From assembly GCA_008501575.1 (NCBI GenBank), contig QQUO01000366.1, forward strand, positions 1 through 6,364: a stretch of DNA of 6,364 bases, written 5' to 3'. This document shows, piece after piece, positions 6,308 to 6,364 of the stretch (positions within the stretch are counted from its first letter, which is position 1; the number at the start of each line of letters is the position of its first letter). The notes beneath the pieces were generated by a model. That model saw only the letters and a program-made list of their open reading frames with translations, was not told where the DNA came from and ran no database searches. This stretch comes from Pseudomonadota bacterium (lineage in GTDB: Bacteria; Pseudomonadota; Gammaproteobacteria; Xanthomonadales; Marinicellaceae). The position numbers and the translations under genes were made by a program.

Positions 6308-6364
6308 GGCAGTTTAAGACTTTATTACTGATTATGGTGATATCAATGTTTCAATTTAATTCAG
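6304..6364 (+). CDS. Start of an exported protein overlapping the DUF4142 gene (cut by right edge)
   Basis: An ATG at 6304 overlaps the DUF4142 stop as ATGA and opens a frame without a stop to the window end. The 20 visible residues, MRQFKTLLLIMVISMFQFNS, look like a signal peptide: Arg and Lys near the start, then a hydrophobic core. No clear Shine-Dalgarno site is present, which fits translational coupling. The frame is too short to name, and the mature protein lies outside the window. Confidence 0.65.
   Translation, partial: MRQFKTLLLIMVISMFQFNS

Overview
The window looks like chromosomal DNA of a Gram-negative gammaproteobacterium. It has a moderate-to-low GC content, a full-length TruD of E. 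coli type, three or four proteins with Sec signal peptides, and a membrane-anchored winged-helix regulator. The secreted beta-propeller protein ends in -SGFE. From memory, this tail resembles ones common in secreted proteins of Marinicella and Xanthomonadales relatives. The lineage guess is an inference; nothing in the window fixes the genus. I see no mobile element, tRNA, rRNA or CRISPR array.

Layout. 1-501 (minus) is the N-terminal part of a ToxR/CadC-like regulator: winged helix, then one membrane segment, cut by the left edge. 502-834 is a non-coding divergent region of about 330 bp. It holds a 10-bp direct repeat, a GC-rich hairpin and a probable truD promoter. 835-1869 (plus) is truD, the tRNA U13 pseudouridine synthase. 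It meets, tail to tail with a 20-bp overlap, the end of a minus-strand two-gene unit. In transcription order that unit is a periplasmic or secreted S10 serine carboxypeptidase (5539-4028), then, 9 nt later, a 722-residue secreted FG-GAP/VCBS repeat protein (4018-1850). 5540-5749 is a divergent promoter region. 5750-6307 (plus) encodes an exported DUF4142 protein. Its stop overlaps by 4 bp (ATGA) the start of another exported protein, which runs off the right edge.

How the parts relate. truD is a housekeeping gene and appears functionally unrelated to its neighbours. The S10 peptidase and the repeat protein are very likely co-transcribed from a good sigma70-type promoter (TTTACA-16-TATAAT) and may act together outside the cytoplasm, but their shared job is unknown. 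The DUF4142 protein and its overlapping partner form a second envelope-directed pair read the other way.

The most notable observation is that the repeat protein contains exactly 14 evenly spaced repeats (47-52 residues). The 7th and the 14th have lost their calcium-loop residues, which suggests two consecutive seven-bladed propellers. Its C-terminal tail, possibly a sorting signal, is encoded in and beside the antisense overlap with truD. I found no clear evidence of a wholly new system.
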